A DNA stretch of 64,000 nt from Bacillus carboniphilus. Its GTDB lineage: Bacteria > Bacillota > Bacilli > Bacillales > JC228. A model generated the notes under the pieces. The model saw only the letters and a list, made by a program, of their open reading frames with translations. It was not told the origin of the DNA and did not search any database. Each line of letters opens with the position of its first letter. Position 1 is the stretch's first letter. Positions 26,537-34,921 of this stretch are shown here, piece by piece. Both the position numbers and the translations under genes were made by a program. The stretch spans positions 124,001 through 188,000 of the forward strand of contig NZ_BAAADJ010000004.1 in the NCBI RefSeq assembly GCF_039522365.1, read 5' to 3'.

Positions 26537-27526
26537 TTATTCAACGTTTTGGATTTTTTCGATGATATCTCCAAATTCATCTTCATACATTTCCCAAATT
26601 GGTTCTGAAGCTTTTTGGAATGCCTCAACATCTACTTCATTGACCTTCATACCTTCAGATTTGAGTTGCTCTAAGTATTCTGCATCATTATCCGCCAATA
26701 ACTGACGTTCGTAGTCTCTTGCCTGGTCTGCTGCCTTTTGAACAGCCTCTTGCATTTCTGGTGAAAGTTCTTGCCATGTGCTTTCAGAAATGAGGACTTG
26801 AGCAGGACCGTAGAAGTGACCTGTTAAAGAAAGGAATTCTTGAGCCTCAGAGAACTTATTAGTAGCGATAATAGCTAAAGGATTCTCTTGACCATCTACT
26901 GTTTTTTGTTGAAGTGCTGTGTAAAGTTCACCAAATGCCATTGATGTAACATTAGCACCCCATGCTTTAAACGTATCTACGTAAATACCGTTTTCTGGAA
27001 CTCTTATTTTAATGCCTTTTAGATCCTCAGGCGTTACAATCGGCTTAGAGCTATTCGTGACATTTCTGAACCCATTTTCCCAATAAGAAAGAAGTCTTAA
27101 ATCACTGTTTGGAAGATTCTCTGCTAGCTCTTTTCCAATTTCCCCATCTAGAACTTTATATGCATGCTCTCTATCTCTAAAAATATATGGTAAATCTAGT
27201 ACACCCATTTTCGGCTCAAACCCACCAATAGTACCTGGTGCAATTGCAATATCTACTGTTCCAAGCTGTAAACCTTCTGTTAAATCACGCTCACTACCTA
27301 ATTGTGAACTATGGAAGATTTCAACTTTTACATCTTGTGGAGCGTTTGCTTCTAACACTTCTTTAAATTTCTCAGCAGCTAAGTTGTATGGATGATCAGG
27401 TGCAAGTACGTGACCAAACTTTAGTACGATTTCTTTATCACTGTCCCCACCAGCTTCAGAACCTCCACATGCTGCTAAAACAAAGACCATACTGGCTGTT
27501 ATCATTAAAAGTAATAGTTTTTTCAT
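26537..27526 (-). CDS. TRAP transporter solute-binding lipoprotein (DctP family)
   Basis: A 329-residue exported lipoprotein: lipobox LAAC near residues 17-20, then KFGHVLAPDHPYN, and the conserved DLKGIKIRVPENG with the ligand-contact Arg, followed by TALQQKTVDGQENP. It binds an organic acid outside the cell and hands it to DctQM. It lies between a set of catabolic enzymes and the permease genes in one operon. The ligand is probably a hydroxy acid (see the pathway finding); this is inference. The start has GGGAGG at good spacing. Confidence 0.93.
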   Translation of the reverse strand: MKKLLLLMITASMVFVLAACGGSEAGGDSDKEIVLKFGHVLAPDHPYNLAAEKFKEVLEANAPQDVKVEIFHSSQLGSERDLTEGLQLGTVDIAIAPGTIGGFEPKMGVLDLPYIFRDREHAYKVLDGEIGKELAENLPNSDLRLLSYWENGFRNVTNSSKPIVTPEDLKGIKIRVPENGIYVDTFKAWGANVTSMAFGELYTALQQKTVDGQENPLAIIATNKFSEAQEFLSLTGHFYGPAQVLISESTWQELSPEMQEAVQKAADQARDYERQLLADNDAEYLEQLKSEGMKVNEVDVEAFQKASEPIWEMYEDEFGDIIEKIQNVE

Positions 27527-27577
27527 GAATGTTTCCTCCCTCGTCCTTTTAAGTAAATATTTTATTGGTTAACATTT

Positions 27578-28486
27578 TCATTGCGTCGATACCTTCGTTT
27601 TATCAATAAAAATGTGATGCCCACTGTAATTACCACTACTCACGTTATCCTTCAAATATTTAGCTGTTTGAAGGAGCGTGTCAAAATCCACTCCGGTGTC
27701 ATATCCCATCCTATTGACCATATAGACGAAATCTTCCGTAGAAGTATTTCCGGAAGCACCTGGTGCAAATGGACATCCCCCTAATCCACCAATAGCAGTT
27801 TGAACCTTATCAATCCCACACTCAACTGCAGTGAACGTGTTGATAATCCCCATATTTCTTGTATCGTGAATATGGATTTGGAATTCGCAATCTTGGTATG
27901 TACGTAATGCACTACCTACGACTTCCTTAATTAGTTCTGGATGTGCTAACCCTACGGTGTCACATAGGTTGAAAGAACGAATGCCAATGTTATAGGCTCT
28001 TTGTAAGAATGCCATCACTCTTTCAAGTGAGATATCTCCCTCAAACGGGCAACCAAACGTTGTAGCTACATCTAGATTGATTTTGATATCAGGGTATAGC
28101 TCCAGAATTTGTGCCAATTCCTCAAAGGATTGATCGTGTGTTCTTTTCACATTTTTTTCATTGTGCGTGTCACTCACGGAAATAACGTAAGTCAGTTCCT
28201 TTAGACCACATTCAACAGCTGCCTTTGCCCCATAGAGATTAGGGACTAATGTAAAAAGCTGTAAATCTGGATATCTTTCTAAACAGGCAGTTGTGACGTC
28301 TTTTGCATCCTTCATCTGAGCAATCGCTTTTGGACTAACAAACGATGTCACCTGGATACTTTTAATTCCGGACTTCACAAGGCCATCGATTACCTTTAAT
28401 TTGACATCTGTAGGTATAAATTCAGGAACATTTTGAAATCCATCCCTTGGTCCTACTTCGATGATTTCTATTTTTTTAGGAGCCAC
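27578..28486 (-). CDS. HMG-CoA-lyase-like aldolase
   Basis: A 302-residue TIM-barrel enzyme of the HMGL/DRE family: VGPRDGFQN at the N-terminus, metal-binding HIHDTRNMG, and the catalytic Cys loop GLGGCPFAPGASGN near residue 235. These enzymes cleave 3-hydroxy-3-substituted acyl-CoAs to acetyl-CoA plus a keto acid. In this operon, after a CoA-acylating aldehyde dehydrogenase and before hydroxypyruvate-type enzymes, a citramalyl-CoA-like substrate is more likely than HMG-CoA. The GTG start follows AGGAGG. It sits 21 nt after the alcohol dehydrogenase gene. Confidence 0.85.
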   Translation of the reverse strand: MAPKKIEIIEVGPRDGFQNVPEFIPTDVKLKVIDGLVKSGIKSIQVTSFVSPKAIAQMKDAKDVTTACLERYPDLQLFTLVPNLYGAKAAVECGLKELTYVISVSDTHNEKNVKRTHDQSFEELAQILELYPDIKINLDVATTFGCPFEGDISLERVMAFLQRAYNIGIRSFNLCDTVGLAHPELIKEVVGSALRTYQDCEFQIHIHDTRNMGIINTFTAVECGIDKVQTAIGGLGGCPFAPGASGNTSTEDFVYMVNRMGYDTGVDFDTLLQTAKYLKDNVSSGNYSGHHIFIDKTKVSTQ

Positions 28487-28507
28487 TATTCCTACCTCCT
28501 GGTTGGT

Positions 28508-29626
28508 TTAATAGACCGTTTTGTAAATGTCGATTAGGTCTTCCCTAGATAGCTCAACAAAGTTATTGATCAACAATCTTTGCTGGCTTTCAATGACCTT
28601 ATCCACATAGCGTTCAATGTCTTCTTCTTTAACGCCATATTCTCGTAGCTTTTTCTTCGGAATCAATTTATCAATTAGTTCCTCTAACGCTTGGAAAGAA
28701 CCTTTGATATCCGTATCGATCCCTAACGCATGGTTAATGACATCAGATAGTTCCTGAAGCTTTCCAGTAGGAGCTTTCTCTGCATACTTATTAAAAACTC
28801 CCGCTAAAAATCTTGCATTGGATTCACCGTGTGCTACATGATGGACACTTCCAAAATGCATCGCGAATGCGTGAACAGCTCCACATACTGTGTTCGAAAG
28901 TGCCACTCCAGCGAACGTACTTGCTCTTAAGAACTCATCCATATAGTCAAATCGTTTATCCAAACCTTCCTCAACCAATACTTTATATCGAGAAAGAATA
29001 ATATCGATTGCCGATTTACAGAAAACATCGTTATACGGGTTTCCTGTTGGCGCTACGAAAATCTCCATCGCATGAATAAGCGCATCCACTGAGCTATAAG
29101 TAAAGATTTTTTCAGGAATACTGTCTAGTAGCTCTTCAATCAGAACCGCTGCGTCAGCAAAGTTCTCTTCGATTCGTTTTCCTATTTTGGTCTGTCTTTT
29201 CGTAATGTCTACTACAGACACACAGGTTAGCTCACACCCTGTTCCACAGGTAGTTGGGATTAGGATGAGTTCTTTATCTCGAACAAGAGGGATTTTATCT
29301 TCAAAAATTTCCTCAGTAGACTGGGCATCCTTGATACAGAGAAGCTTGGCGATATCTAGAATCGTCCCTCCGCCAATGCCTATGATTCTTTTAATTTCTT
29401 TCCCATATATATCTTGTAGAATCTTATCGATAATGATGTCACTTGGTTCACCAAGACCATAGTCATCTTGGAAGATAAAATTACAAGTTAGCTTCCCTTT
29501 CATATACTTTTCATACAGAAACTTTTCTGTAAAAATTGTATCTTCAGGGGATATATTAAATTGTTCTACAAACTCATCGACTGTTTTTAACTCATAAATA
29601 GTCGGTGTTAGTTGGAAGCGATACAT
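28508..29626 (-). CDS. Iron-containing alcohol dehydrogenase, 4-hydroxybutyrate dehydrogenase-like
   Basis: A 372-residue group III alcohol dehydrogenase. GIGGGTILDIAK binds the nucleotide; metal ligands are expected in SVDALIHAMEIF and in the HAFAMHFGSVHHVAHGE region. The C-terminal part (KKLREYGVKEEDIE, then QQRLLINNFVELSREDL) closely resembles clostridial 4-hydroxybutyrate dehydrogenases as I remember them. It should interconvert a 4-hydroxy acid and its semialdehyde with NAD(H). It stands 18 nt after the acylating aldehyde dehydrogenase, the natural next step. A sulfoacetaldehyde-reductase-type role is an alternative. Confidence 0.85.
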   Translation of the reverse strand: MYRFQLTPTIYELKTVDEFVEQFNISPEDTIFTEKFLYEKYMKGKLTCNFIFQDDYGLGEPSDIIIDKILQDIYGKEIKRIIGIGGGTILDIAKLLCIKDAQSTEEIFEDKIPLVRDKELILIPTTCGTGCELTCVSVVDITKRQTKIGKRIEENFADAAVLIEELLDSIPEKIFTYSSVDALIHAMEIFVAPTGNPYNDVFCKSAIDIILSRYKVLVEEGLDKRFDYMDEFLRASTFAGVALSNTVCGAVHAFAMHFGSVHHVAHGESNARFLAGVFNKYAEKAPTGKLQELSDVINHALGIDTDIKGSFQALEELIDKLIPKKKLREYGVKEEDIERYVDKVIESQQRLLINNFVELSREDLIDIYKTVY

Positions 29627-29644
29627 GACTGGTTCCTCCCTCTG

Positions 29645-31033
29645 TTAGACATTTACCGTTGCTAGTAAATCACCGAAAACTTCTTCCTCTGAAGCTGGCT
29701 TTCGATCAATTGGCTCAGCCACCCAAGTTGTGTTCATGTAATGCTTTTGCGTCACATTTTCTGAAACGATGTTTCCACCCCATGTTCCGCAACCTAATGA
29801 GAACGTATTGGCTAACCCATTGAACCAAGCCCCACTATTTGCAGCGCCGTGTGGCTGTCTAACAATGACTTTCGTTGTTTTTGTATTTAATGCTAGTTGC
29901 ATAATGTGTTCTTCATTATTGGAATGAATGCCACATGAATGACCATATCCAGAGTACTCTGTGATTCTATTAACCTTCTCAATCGCTTCATCAAATTCGC
30001 TATACTTATAAATGGTTAGAACAAGGGACATCTTTTCGCCTGAGAACGGAAAGTCTTTTCCGATTCCTGTTTCTTTTACCATCATAAAAGCTGTATTTTC
30101 AGGGATATTTACGCCCGCAAGGTCCGCTATTCGTTGAACTGGCTTAGCTACGATATCTCTAGAAAGATGGCCATCTACCCACATGGTCTCTTGTAGTCTA
30201 GCTTTTTCTTCAGGGTTTACAAGGTAGCCCCCTTCTTGTTGGAGAAGTTCCAGCATCTCATCGTACACACTTTCGTGAATGACTAATGAATTCTCAGCAG
30301 AACAACCAGAAGCGTTGTCACCTGTTTTTCCGATTTTAATTTTAGCTGCAGTTTCTGCAAGGTCGGCTGTTTCATCCACCACAACAACTGCATTACCTGC
30401 TCCAACTCCATATGCAGGCTTTCCAGAACTATAAGCTGCTTTCACCATGTCTCCACTACCCGTAGCCATTGTAAGGTCCGCTTGCTTCATTAACTCTTGG
30501 GATAAATCCTTAGATGGCTTGTCGATACAAATAAATAAGTCTTTAGGAGCACCGTTTTTCTCTAAAATATCCCTCATGATGTTTACAACCTTTAAGGATG
30601 TATTCTTACTCGCTGGATGCGGAGCAAAGATAACTGCATTTCTAGCTCTTAAGCCTAATACTCCTTTAAAAATAGGAGTTGCTTCAGGGTTCGTACTTGG
30701 TACTAATGCGGCAATGACACCAATTGGTTTAGCAAGCTTTGTAATTCCCATTTCAGGGTCACGATCAATAACGCCAACTGTTTTTACATCTTTAATTTGA
30801 TAAAACACAGCTTGCATTTTATTGGTAAGCTTTGCAATTTTAGACTCAACGTTTCCAATTGCTGTTTCCGCTACACATTCTTCTGCAATTTCTCTTGCTA
30901 ATTCTGGTCTTGAGAGCGTATATATGATGGCCGCTGCTAATTCATCGACCTTTCGTTGAGAGAATCCTTCTGCAATTTTTTGTGCGGCTCTTGATCTTTC
31001 AATCAATTCTTTAACTGTTTGTTCCGTACTCAC
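29645..31033 (-). CDS. CoA-acylating aldehyde dehydrogenase
   Basis: A 462-residue enzyme of the acylating ALDH group (relatives: succinate-semialdehyde dehydrogenase SucD, sulfoacetaldehyde dehydrogenase SauS, EutE). PIGVIAALVPSTNPEATP and FAPHPASKNT are conserved; the nucleophile Cys is in NASGCSAENS. It oxidises an aldehyde to an acyl-CoA with NAD(P)+. The longest frame begins with a GTG at 31042 next to the ribosome site; the GTG at 31033 with GAGGA 9 nt upstream is better. A cre-like site lies just upstream, and the alcohol dehydrogenase gene follows. Confidence 0.85.
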   Translation of the reverse strand: MSTEQTVKELIERSRAAQKIAEGFSQRKVDELAAAIIYTLSRPELAREIAEECVAETAIGNVESKIAKLTNKMQAVFYQIKDVKTVGVIDRDPEMGITKLAKPIGVIAALVPSTNPEATPIFKGVLGLRARNAVIFAPHPASKNTSLKVVNIMRDILEKNGAPKDLFICIDKPSKDLSQELMKQADLTMATGSGDMVKAAYSSGKPAYGVGAGNAVVVVDETADLAETAAKIKIGKTGDNASGCSAENSLVIHESVYDEMLELLQQEGGYLVNPEEKARLQETMWVDGHLSRDIVAKPVQRIADLAGVNIPENTAFMMVKETGIGKDFPFSGEKMSLVLTIYKYSEFDEAIEKVNRITEYSGYGHSCGIHSNNEEHIMQLALNTKTTKVIVRQPHGAANSGAWFNGLANTFSLGCGTWGGNIVSENVTQKHYMNTTWVAEPIDRKPASEEEVFGDLLATVNV

Positions 31034-31054
31034 AATAATCACTCCTCTTTCTAT

Positions 31055-31068
31055 CTAAAGCGTTTTCA
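31055..31068. promoter_or_regulatory. cre-like site inside the operon
   Basis: On the minus strand TGAAAACGCTTTAG matches the CcpA site TGAAANCGNTTNCA except for the last two bases. It lies between the hydroxyacid dehydrogenase and aldehyde dehydrogenase genes, where bound CcpA could block transcription. Confidence 0.45.
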
Positions 31069-31082
31069 AAAATCGCTATATT

Positions 31083-32057
31083 TTAACGATTGACTATATT
31101 AACCGGCTGACCTGATAAGTATTTCTCTAAATTCGAAACAGCAATATCTATCAATCTCTGCCTTGCCTCTTTTGGAGCCCACGATATATGTGGAGTTATG
31201 AAGCAGTTTCTTGCTTGTAATAACGGGTTATCGCTTGTAATCGGTTCTGTAGAAACTACATCTACTGCTGCTCCTGCTATTCTTTTGTTGTTTAAAGCAT
31301 CTGCCAAGGCATATTCATCGATAAGTGGCCCTCTTGCTGTATTGATGATCATGACATTCTGTTTCATTTTTGCGATGGAATCATCGTTAATCATCTCTTT
31401 TGTACTTTCTGTTAAAGGACAATGAAGACTAATAACATCAGATTCCTGTAACAGTTCTTCAAGTTCTACGTATGTAACGGAATCACTTTCTAGCGATGGA
31501 TCTTTTCTCCGAGCATACGCTAACACCTTCATTCCAAAAGCTTTCGCAATGTCTCCAACGGCTTGACCAATTTTTCCATACCCAATGATTCCAATCTTTT
31601 TTCCAGCTAACTCAACCAAGGGATGATTCCAAAAGCACCAGTCCAAGGATTCAGTCCAAGCACCTTTTTTCACTGCCTCACTGTGAGAACCAACATGATG
31701 ACAAAGCTCTAATAATAGAGCGAAAGTCATTTGAGCTACCGCCTGTGTTCCATAGGTTGGAATGTTTGTGACGATAATCCCTCTTTCCTTAGCTGCTTCT
31801 ATATCAACCACGTTATAACCGGTTGCTAATACTCCGATATATTTGAGGTTAGGTACTTGCTCTAACGTCGTGCGTGTAATAGGTGTCTTATTTGTAAAAA
31901 CAATCTCTGCGTCTCCGATGTTCTCAACAACTTTTGAATCATCCGTTACATCGAATGTCGTTCGATCGAACACCTTTACATCCCCTAATCGTTCTAAACC
32001 TTCCCAACTCAAATCTCCTGGATTTGTTGTATAACCATCAAGCACTACCATTTTCAT
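31083..32057 (-). CDS. D-2-hydroxyacid dehydrogenase (hydroxypyruvate reductase-like)
   Basis: A 324-residue NAD(P)-dependent dehydrogenase. Catalytic and binding features: GIIGYGKIGQAVG Rossmann loop, NTARGPLIDE with the substrate Arg, AAVDVVSTEP with the Glu, and TPHISWAPKEARQR with the catalytic His. The family reduces hydroxypyruvate or other 2-keto acids to D-hydroxy acids. Next to glycerate kinase, a hydroxypyruvate/D-glycerate role is most likely. The gene overlaps the end of the glycerate kinase gene by 20 nt, so the two are coupled. The ATG has AAAGGA about 11 nt upstream. Confidence 0.87.
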   Translation of the reverse strand: MKMVVLDGYTTNPGDLSWEGLERLGDVKVFDRTTFDVTDDSKVVENIGDAEIVFTNKTPITRTTLEQVPNLKYIGVLATGYNVVDIEAAKERGIIVTNIPTYGTQAVAQMTFALLLELCHHVGSHSEAVKKGAWTESLDWCFWNHPLVELAGKKIGIIGYGKIGQAVGDIAKAFGMKVLAYARRKDPSLESDSVTYVELEELLQESDVISLHCPLTESTKEMINDDSIAKMKQNVMIINTARGPLIDEYALADALNNKRIAGAAVDVVSTEPITSDNPLLQARNCFITPHISWAPKEARQRLIDIAVSNLEKYLSGQPVNIVNR

Positions 32058-33231
32058 GAATATCCAATTCCTTTCTATTCAAAAAATCTAGTCGGCTTAC
32101 GGTTTTTTCTATACTTAAAACTCTCATAACATTCTCTGCCGCTTGTTCAATCAAACTCGATGCATTGTCCATTGCTTCTTCTAGAGACATTGGCTTAGGA
32201 ATGATATCTAGCACGGCTGTTACTCCGTGAGCATACACTTCAGCAGCCCCTTCCCCAATGCTACCTACAATCGCAATCACCGGAACTTTATGTCTGGCTG
32301 CTCGCTTAGCCACTCCAACGGGAACTTTTCCGTAGATAGATTGACTATCGATTCTACCCTCACCTGTAATAACCAAATCTGCGTCTAGTAAATGTCGGTC
32401 AATCCCTGTAACCTCTAGGATTTTTTCAACGCCTGGATATAGCTCCACGTTACAAAAAGCAACCAAACCTGCTCCTAGTCCCCCAGCTGCACCTGCACCA
32501 GGAACATCAAGTACATCTATTCCAAGCTTTTTTTCAATGACAGAAGCATAATGTTTTAAATTGGCATCAAGTTGTTTTACGATTTCTGGTGTTGCTCCTT
32601 TTTGTGGACCATAAATGTAAGAGGCACCTTTTTCTCCACAAAGTGGATTGGTTACATCAGACATGACGATAATTTCAGTTTCTTTTATTCTAGGATCTAA
32701 CTGAGTTGTATCAATATCTGTTAGCCGCGCTAATTCCGCACCACCAAAACCAATTTCTTTTCCGTCTTGATCCTTAAAAGAAACACCTAATGCCTGTGCC
32801 ATCCCCACACCGCCATCGTTGGTAGCGCTTCCACCAATGCCTATAAATATTTTTTTACACCCTTTATCTATTGCTGCTTTAATCATTTGTCCTGTACCGT
32901 ATGTAGTAGACTTCAAAGGATCCAGTTCATCCTTCTTTAATAGAGGAAGACCCGAAGCTGAAGCCATTTCGATAACGGCCACATTTCCTTCGAGAATACC
33001 GTATGAGGCACTTATTTTATTCCCAAGTGGTCCGATAACCTCTACCGTTTCATACTTGCCTCCGGTGCCTAGAACCAGTGCATCCACGGTTCCTTCACCA
33101 CCATCTGCAACAGGAATTTTCACGATTTCAGCATCCTTCTTTATTCGCCTTATACCTTTCTCAATAGCCGTTGCAACTTCAACTGTTGAACAGCTCCCTT
33201 TAAATGAATCAGAAGCTATGACTATTTTCAT
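32038..33231 (-). CDS. Glycerate kinase (GlxK/GarK family)
   Basis: A 397-residue kinase that phosphorylates glycerate with ATP, giving 2- or 3-phosphoglycerate for glycolysis. MKIVIASDSFKGSCST at the N-terminus, GGSATNDGGVGMAQALG and the GAGAAGGLGAGL segment are family markers. The frame extends 12 codons further upstream, but the ATG at 33231 follows AGAGGGG and gives the canonical start. It is the first gene of the operon; a cre-like site and the CdaR-type regulator gene lie upstream. Confidence 0.92.
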   Translation of the reverse strand: MKIVIASDSFKGSCSTVEVATAIEKGIRRIKKDAEIVKIPVADGGEGTVDALVLGTGGKYETVEVIGPLGNKISASYGILEGNVAVIEMASASGLPLLKKDELDPLKSTTYGTGQMIKAAIDKGCKKIFIGIGGSATNDGGVGMAQALGVSFKDQDGKEIGFGGAELARLTDIDTTQLDPRIKETEIIVMSDVTNPLCGEKGASYIYGPQKGATPEIVKQLDANLKHYASVIEKKLGIDVLDVPGAGAAGGLGAGLVAFCNVELYPGVEKILEVTGIDRHLLDADLVITGEGRIDSQSIYGKVPVGVAKRAARHKVPVIAIVGSIGEGAAEVYAHGVTAVLDIIPKPMSLEEAMDNASSLIEQAAENVMRVLSIEKTVSRLDFLNRKELDIHENGSA

Positions 33232-33361
33232 TGTGACCCCTCTCTGGTAACATCCTTCTTGCTGCATGCAGGATTCTGAAATGTTAATTTGAAAAAAGTT
33301 TATTTTTCCTAGTAATTAAAAATTTATTACTTTTCAGAACATTAAGCTATGTTACAGAGAA

Positions 33362-33375
33362 CTAAAACGCTTACA
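33362..33375. promoter_or_regulatory. cre-like site upstream of the glycerate kinase operon
   Basis: CTAAAACGCTTACA matches TGAAANCGNTTNCA except for the first two bases. It is 131 nt before the glycerate kinase ATG, in the presumed promoter region, consistent with carbon catabolite repression. Confidence 0.45.
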
Positions 33376-33398
33376 ATTGACGACTATTATTTTGTTAC

Positions 33399-34559
33399 TC
33401 ATAACATTGACGGGTTTCCAGACTGCTCTGATTTGTAGATTAAAACGGCGATAAATAGTACCACCAAATCACGAGTAATCCTAGGGTCATAGCCAGTCAC
33501 TGACTTAATCTTATTTAACTTGTACTGCAAAGTATTTTTGTGAAGAAACAGTTCGTCTGCTGTTTTCATAATAGAACCATTGTTTCTAAAATAGGTAGAT
33601 AATAGCTCCATGTAGTCATTAAGAGAGCGCTCGTCCATGTTTTTAAAAATATCATGAAGATATTTTTTCTTAACTTCATCAGATAGATCATCAATAATGA
33701 CTTCCAAGTCTAACTCAGAATAATCAACATAAAATAAATCCTTCGATGATAGGGCTACCTTTAATGCCCCTCTTGCTTTCTGATAAGATTCGCTCAATTC
33801 ATCCTCATTATGACTTAGACTTCCTATCCCAAAGTAAATGGTATTTTTATATTCTTTAAGAAGAGTTGAATGTATATTTTCGACCCATCCTTTTATATCA
33901 TTCACACTATTTTCATTTAAAATCAGAATATAGTTCATACCACTCTGGATAAGGAAATTCTGTGGGTCAAATTCTATAAACCTTTTAATAAAGTTATAGA
34001 TTTTTTCATTTATAACAGGAGTCTTAGGTGACTTTTTATTTGTCTTTTCATGTATTCTTGCCACTAACACTACTCTGGGAATATCTAATTTAATGTTTAA
34101 AAGTTCGGACCGCATTTTAATTGCATCACGGTCTTCTTCATGTATTCTGAATAAAATCTCTTCAATAAATTGCTTTTGGCTTTCCCGCTCGATTTTGTTT
34201 TGCTCCACAATATATGCTTCTTTAATTAGAATCTCAGTCATACTCTGTATGATCTTCCCATATTTCGATACTTCTTCTTCTGATCCGGTTATCCCGATAA
34301 TTCCAACAATGGTATCCTCAAAATAAACGGGCAGATTAATCCCTTTGCGTGTTCCCTCATATTGATTTTCACTCGTAATAACGAGCATATCCTTCTTTTT
34401 AAGAACCGTTTGTGCTCCACCATGAAACTTCCCAATCCTCTTTTGGTCGGTACTGGCGATAATAATGCAATTCACATCAATAAAGTTAATATCCTGGTTT
34501 ATGATTTCCTTCATTCTATCTACAATCACTTGAGCTAAAGCTTCAGGTACGTTCATCAT
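33399..34559 (-). CDS. CdaR-family sugar-diacid/glycerate regulator
   Basis: A 386-residue transcription factor: N-terminal diacid-recognition domain (about residues 3-135), a central GGDEF-like or PucR-like region (about 150-300), and a C-terminal helix-turn-helix with SIMKTADELFLHKNTLQYKLNKI. CdaR proteins respond to glycerate or sugar diacids and activate their catabolic genes. It stands directly upstream of the glycerate kinase operon on the same strand, so it should control that operon. The ATG follows GAGGGGTGAG. A terminator-like hairpin lies in its leader. Confidence 0.88.
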   Translation of the reverse strand: MMNVPEALAQVIVDRMKEIINQDINFIDVNCIIIASTDQKRIGKFHGGAQTVLKKKDMLVITSENQYEGTRKGINLPVYFEDTIVGIIGITGSEEEVSKYGKIIQSMTEILIKEAYIVEQNKIERESQKQFIEEILFRIHEEDRDAIKMRSELLNIKLDIPRVVLVARIHEKTNKKSPKTPVINEKIYNFIKRFIEFDPQNFLIQSGMNYILILNENSVNDIKGWVENIHSTLLKEYKNTIYFGIGSLSHNEDELSESYQKARGALKVALSSKDLFYVDYSELDLEVIIDDLSDEVKKKYLHDIFKNMDERSLNDYMELLSTYFRNNGSIMKTADELFLHKNTLQYKLNKIKSVTGYDPRITRDLVVLFIAVLIYKSEQSGNPSML

Positions 34560-34572
34560 TCAACTCACCCCT

Positions 34573-34638
34573 CTAAAAATAAAACCCCTGCTGATTGTTG
34601 TAATAAAACGTGAACCACAACAACCTGGGCAGAGGTTT
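34573..34638 (-). terminator. Terminator-like hairpin in the leader of the CdaR gene
   Basis: Read on the minus strand, outer arms AAACCTCTGC/GCAGGGGTTT (34582-34591 with 34629-34638) and inner arms TTGTTGT/ACAACAA form a long hairpin followed by TTTTATTTTT. It ends about 12 nt before the Shine-Dalgarno of the regulator gene. No gene is seen upstream on this strand, so it may be an attenuator or the end of a small RNA. The remaining sequence from 34639 to 34908 shows nothing else recognisable. Confidence 0.5.
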
Positions 34639-34921
34639 AAAACCATTGCAATATAAAAGAAGCTAATAGTATTGTTGAATCTCCCAAAGTTGTTGCTTCT
34701 TATAGCGATCAAATATTCAATCAATTAAATGAATTCACAAACATCTTACTTTATTATAGTACAACATCACTACTTTAGGGAGACAAATAGATACAAATTT
34801 CGACATATGCCTCGTCGAATGAAACTATTTATGAAATAAAACGTATTTTTAAAGAGAAGGTTTACTAGAATAATTTCTACATGTATTTTTAAGAACTAAA
34901 AAATAATCGAGGTGGCTTACT

